Of a stretch of 64,000 bases of DNA, positions 62,945 through 64,000 are shown one piece after another (positions within the stretch are counted from its first letter, which is position 1; each line of letters opens with the position of its first letter). Below the pieces are notes generated by a model, which worked only from the letters and a program-made list of their open reading frames with translations, had not been told where the DNA came from and searched no databases. A program made the translations under genes and the position numbers. Origin of the DNA: Eunapius fragilis (Eukaryota; Porifera; Demospongiae; Spongillida; Spongillidae); NCBI GenBank assembly GCA_963681505.1, contig OY811971.1:5792256-5856255 (forward strand), given 5' to 3'.

Positions 62945-63135
62945 TTGGCCGGAGAAATGGACCGCTGTACGATCTCAAAAATAGACCGTTGTTAGGTTCC
63001 AAAAATTATAGACCGTTGTTAGATCCCAATAATTGACCGTTGTTAGATCTCAAAAATTGACCGTTGTTAGATAGCGGAATCGGGTCGTTGCTTGATCGCA
63101 GAATCGGACCGTTGCTACATTGTTCAATCGCAAAA
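62945..63135. repeat. tandem repeat, ~26-bp units
   Basis: GACCGTTGTTAGATC followed by C/T-AAAAATT or G-AATCG recurs about seven times with drift, on the upstream side of POC1. Confidence 0.75.
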
Positions 63136-63334
63136 ACCGCGCGTCGTGCGTCGCGCGACCTCCAGGGCCACCGTAATGGTCCGACGGCCCTTCGATTATC
63201 AGTCTGGTCCCCAGACTAGTATAAACGTTTTAAGCTGTTTATTTAGGCGAACGTAAATATTACTTCGCGCGGTAAATTTGAAGTTGTTGCTTTCGATAGT
63301 CCCCTCCCATGCTTGAGCCGGAGAGTGCGCCAGC
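63136..63334 (+). promoter_or_regulatory. presumed promoter region of POC1
   Basis: The region is more G+C-rich than its surroundings near 63136-63190 and contains no obvious TATA box. Inferred only from its position before the start codon at 63335. Confidence 0.3.
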
Positions 63335-63943
63335 ATGTCTAACTTGGTACGTTGCCGCCATCAGTGCTTGCAGCGGGGATGAATGTGTGCGCAGGTCCCC
63401 TGAGGAAAACTGGGTGTGCGTTGATTAGGATAATTTACATTGGCACTTGGTTGTATTCTCCAGGAGGACCCGACACTCGAGAGGCACTTCAAGGGACACA
63501 GAGATGCCGTCACGAGCGTTTCCTTTAGTCCCAATATGAAGCAGCTAGGTTAGTTCTGACACTGCTATTGATAATGAGTGTTCTCCTACCGCGGGTACTG
63601 GTCAAGCAGCTGGGGGGTGTATAAACGTGTGCTCTCCCGCAGCCACCGGCTCCATGGACTCCTGCCTGATGGTATGGCACTTTAAGCCACAAGCAAGAGC
63701 TTACAGGTTTGTTGGTCACAAGGTGAGGACTGGGGACTGGTTGTTTGTGCTTTCAAACCCTTCCCCCCCCCGCCCTTGTATCTTCCACACCTCCTTCATT
63801 CCCCACTCTTTTTTTCCGCTCGCCTCCTTACGTCCACCACACCTCCCTTAGGATGCCATACTATCTGTGGCTTTCTCTCCTTCTGGAAGCCTTGTGGCAT
63901 CAGCTTCTCGTGACAAGACAGTACGCCTGTGGATCCCTTCAGT
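63335..63943 (+). CDS. POC1: POC1 centriolar WD40 protein, first four exons, continues past window
   Basis: Exons 63335-63346, 63464-63548, 63643-63722 and 63852-63943 join in frame with GT-AG introns of 94-129 bp. The protein begins [20 protein letters not shown] and continues [39 protein letters not shown] and [14 protein letters not shown]. This is the N-terminus and first two WD40 repeats of POC1, with the family's [14 protein letters not shown] and [20 protein letters not shown] signatures conserved. POC1 proteins sit in the centriole/basal-body wall and support centriole integrity, duplication and cilium formation. Exon 1 codes for only four residues; I chose it because ATG-TCT-AAC-TTG/GTACGT splices in frame just before EDP. 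The gene looks intact here; the remaining WD repeats and the C-terminal POC1 motif would lie beyond 64000. Confidence 0.9.
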
Positions 63944-64000
63944 GTGAGGGCCAGTGCAGGGTGTGCTGTGCTTGAGTAGACAAGACTACTACCTTCCCGT

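Overview
The window is animal genomic DNA: spliced genes with GT-AG introns of 50-400 bp, TATA boxes, many transposon families and no bacterial gene organisation. A sponge or another early-branching invertebrate fits best. My reasons are a family of short Lys/Arg-rich repeat proteins that I associate with demosponges, ankyrin/P-loop genes built from one-repeat exons, and frequent TACATGTA words. This is a judgement from memory and is only moderately secure. Only a few stretches look like host genes. One is the start of the centriole gene POC1 (+, from 63335 to the window edge). Another is an ankyrin-repeat/P-loop NTPase gene (-, 37537 to 21983). The third group is copies of the Lys/Arg-rich family (2703-3196, 57441-57545, 59542-60696), plus a possible small gene at 61045-61508. 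Almost everything else is mobile DNA, much of it nested.

Layout. 1-3600: mostly non-coding, then a damaged Lys/Arg-rich gene with a conserved upstream region and a 290-bp near-perfect palindrome behind it. 4368-10620: an intron-bearing integrase plus OTU-protease relic (Ginger-like) split by a Ty3/Gypsy element (5215-10326). 10620-14515: sparse DNA with a Tc1-type relic (12690-13690). 14519-21283: a large DNA transposon with ~510-bp terminal inverted repeats, its left repeat split by an old minus-strand Gypsy fossil (14658-17363). 21983-37537: the ankyrin gene, with thirteen 99-bp exons that each encode one repeat and an exon joining ankyrin to a P-loop. Its introns are polypyrimidine-rich, and two carry large insertions: a 3.5-kb element made of about 60 short palindromes (23716-27237) and a Gypsy element (28837-32622). 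38437-41150: a minus-strand BED-finger transposase relic.

41200-55600 is a tyrosine-recombinase (DIRS/Ngaro-like) retroelement fossil containing three later insertions. These are a very young Gypsy element with identical LTRs and integrase placed before reverse transcriptase (43387-48454), a hAT transposase relic (49142-51210), and a Mutator-type element carrying gene-like fragments (53264-54584). 56351-62945 holds three more copies of the Lys/Arg-rich module, a (GAA)64 tract, three long palindromes and several tiny MITEs. 62945-64000: a short tandem repeat, then POC1.

The strongest candidate for something undescribed is the Lys/Arg-rich module. At four loci it has a hairpin whose stem sequence differs in every copy but always pairs, a conserved upstream region, the gene or its relic, and nearby a ~290-bp palindrome whose two arms agree with each other but differ between copies. 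The palindrome-array element in the ankyrin intron is the second candidate.
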